From Prosapia bicincta (lineage: Eukaryota; Arthropoda; Insecta; Hemiptera; Cercopidae), in contig JBAIZL010000002.1 in the NCBI GenBank assembly GCA_036971475.1, positions 15,319,868 through 15,383,867 on the forward strand: a stretch of 64,000 nt of DNA, given 5' to 3'. Positions 62,088-64,000 of the stretch are shown piece by piece. The notes beneath the pieces were generated by a model, which saw nothing but the letters and a program-made list of their open reading frames with translations, was not told the DNA's origin and did not search any database. Every line of letters starts with the position of its first letter. The first letter of the stretch is position 1. A program made the translations under genes and the position numbers.

Positions 62088-63352
62088 CAGGGTAGTTAAA
62101 ATGAACCGATGGGTAATATTTGGGAGTCTGCGCGTTACTTTTATTCCACTCACAAATCAGTAGTTTATTTTAACGGCTTGAATTATATTCGTATCTGTCT
62201 ACAGACATGTCTGACTTTATGTGGAATACTTGGTCTCTCAGTTTTCAAGGCCAATGACATAGAAATAACATTCTTGTTTATTCCTAAGGCAGTTTTCTTT
62301 TTCAATGATTACGTTTTATTAGGTTTACTCTAAATGACATTTATCAGAGAAGATGTTAACGTGTTACAAGTGAGTGGTAAGTTTGTAAATATATTGTTCT
62401 GTGTTTAGAAATCAAACATATTTGTTTCTCTTACAATAATGTTGATATTGTGTGTATCATTTCGATATATAGGCCTATATAAGCATTCTGTCTAGCATGG
62501 CGTAACTAACACGAGTTAGTTGGGCGTTCGTTTATATAAGCCTTTGTAGTGGCTCTTACGTGAGACGATCGGTCTATGATCGGACTTCGTGCTCTAGACC
62601 GACCGCCCCATATATGCGCCATCCCAAAACAGTAAAAGCAAAAGTATACATTCATCAAACATACTTGTGGTATTTTTATGTAGCATAATAACTTATTACA
62701 ACATCATTCCACTTTTGGTCTGTAACGAAGGTCGGACCCACATTAAAGTAGTCTGTGTGGAAACATCTAATTTTTACCGCCGGTCCCTTGTGAAAAACCA
62801 AACGGCGCATATATGCGCCGCTCGGTAGAGAAAATGTCATAAATACAATTTTCAAAACGCAGAGTTCTTTATTGCAATCTAACCACCACCTACGTCACAG
62901 TATTGTAAAGTTCTCATCCAACGGGAAACGAACAAAGTAAAATCCCTAAGGAAATCCAAGGAGTGGACACAACTAACTGAACAGTGCTTATTGAAAATTT
63001 GAAAGACACAGTAGCATTAGACTTATCCCGAGGGAGGAAAAACACAGGTGGTGCAATATAGATGCAATTACGTTATAGAAACTGTCTAAACACTTCCGAA
63101 GACACCGTTTCATGCCGTAACGAAATAGAATAAACATGGTTATAGACCAAACAAACCCTGTATGTTTATTACAAAAATGAAACTATGATAATTATATTTG
63201 AGTTTATTTTTATTCCATTATTATGGAAAAATAACTGGATCATATGAATGACTTTGACCTTGACATCGATGCATTGTAATATAATACCATATAACAAAAG
63301 TACAAAATCATCAAAACAAAAATATTTAAAACACATACATCTTTCAACAACC
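62088..63352. other. Unique sequence with two isolated relatives of the 41-bp unit
   Basis: No gene is supported. TCTAGACCGACCGCCCCATA (62,592-62,611), continuing TATGCGCC, resembles one diverged 41-bp unit. CGGCGCATATATGCGCCG (62,803-62,820) is a perfect 18-bp palindrome built on the unit's CATATATGCGCC end. Both lie outside the array. Confidence 0.55.
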
Positions 63353-64000
63353 CTTTTGGTGTGTGGTTGTTATCACATTTTGCTTTGTTGTTGTTATCAC
63401 ACTTTGCTGTGTTGTTGTTATCAAAATTTGCTGTGTGGTAGTTATCCCAATTTGCTGTGTGAATGTTATCACACTTTGCTGTGTAGTTCTTATCACATTT
63501 CGCTGTGTGGTTGTTATCAGAATTTTCTATGTTGTTGTTATCACATTTTGCTTTGTTGGTGCTATCACACTTTGCTGTGTTGTTGTTATCACAATTGGCT
63601 GTGTGGAAGTTATCCCAATTTGCTGCGCGGTTGGTATCACATTTTGCTGTGTGGTTGGTATCACATTTTGCTGTGTGGTTGTTATCAAACTTTGCTGTGT
63701 GGTTGTTATCAAACTTTGCTGTGTGGTTTTTATCACACTCTGCTGTGTTGTTGGTATTACACTTTGCTGTGTAGTTCTTATAACACTTCTCTGTCTAGTT
63801 TTTATCAGAATTTTCTATGTTGTTGTTATCACATTTTGCTTGGTTGGTGTTATCACACTTTGCTGTGTTGTTGCTATCACAATTTGCTGTGTGGTGGTTA
63901 TCCCAATTTGCTGTGTGCTTAGTATATCACTTTTCTGTGTGTTTGTTATCACACTTTGCTGTGTGGTTGGTATCACATTTTGCTTTGTTGGTGTTATCAC
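63353..64000 (+). repeat. 24-bp satellite array, continues past the window edge
   Basis: Unit of 24 bp: GTTATCACACTTTGCTGTGT then GGTT or TGTT. At least 27 copies. A 12-unit higher-order repeat of 288 bp is seen: CAGAATTTTCTATGTTG at 63,518 and 63,806, followed by the same series of variants. Because 24 is a multiple of three, an 8-residue Cys-rich frame stays open for over 200 codons. This is not taken as a gene. Confidence 0.95.

Noticed and set aside
60869..62163. Overlapping frames of up to about 314 codons in several phases
   Set aside because: The 41-bp unit lacks stops in every frame, so openness is automatic. Opposite-strand frames are equally long.
63248..63922. 224-codon cysteine-rich frame
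   Set aside because: An 8-residue repeat forced by the 24-bp satellite; the minus strand is open too.

Overview
This is an animal nuclear window, and almost all of it is non-coding. It is AT-rich, packed with tandem repeats and long (GT)n and (AT)n tracts, and carries decayed remains of animal transposons. No complete gene, tRNA or rRNA could be supported. Long stop-free stretches occur, but every long one lies inside a tandem array and follows from its period. The organism cannot be named. A Penelope-like GIY-YIG endonuclease relic, a mariner/IS630-type transposase relic and the cephalopod- or arthropod-like microsatellite load point to an invertebrate, perhaps an arthropod or mollusc (low confidence).

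Layout. Positions 1-21,888 are one satellite array of about 377 copies of a 58-bp unit, with nested higher-order duplications of 16, 19 and 40 units. From 21,889 to about 34,400 is AT-rich single-copy-like DNA holding an inverted repeat (26,086-26,279), a Penelope-like endonuclease relic (26,799-27,212) with its 3' motif at 27,440, LINE-like 3' tails (29.6-30.2 kb) and a broken DDE transposase (32,240-32,575). A 101-bp satellite fills 34,408-36,000. Three foldback structures lie in a row at 37,938-39,170. From 40 to 54 kb the DNA is mostly unique. It includes one weak exon candidate (40,320-40,539), a three-copy dispersed repeat, several complex islands rich in TAAT cores that may be conserved regulatory elements, and a 32-bp satellite (48,499-49,580). 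From 54.8 kb to the end come a 66/33-bp satellite, long GT tracts, a CpG-rich 41-bp array (60,904-62,087) and a 24-bp array that runs off the window edge.

Main observation. The 58-bp satellite appears related to a foldback element in the same window, at 38,541-38,737. Both carry CCTGANGAT, then a 23-24 nt segment with a potential hairpin, then the identical 14-mer CATCAGGTTAGAAT. The foldback version has a hammerhead-ribozyme-like core (CTGATGA, hairpin, CGAAAC). At least five more copies of that core occur, one of them just downstream of the Penelope-like endonuclease relic. This suggests, without proving it, that the 21.9-kb array grew from the hammerhead-like terminal region of a Penelope-like element or a non-autonomous relative.
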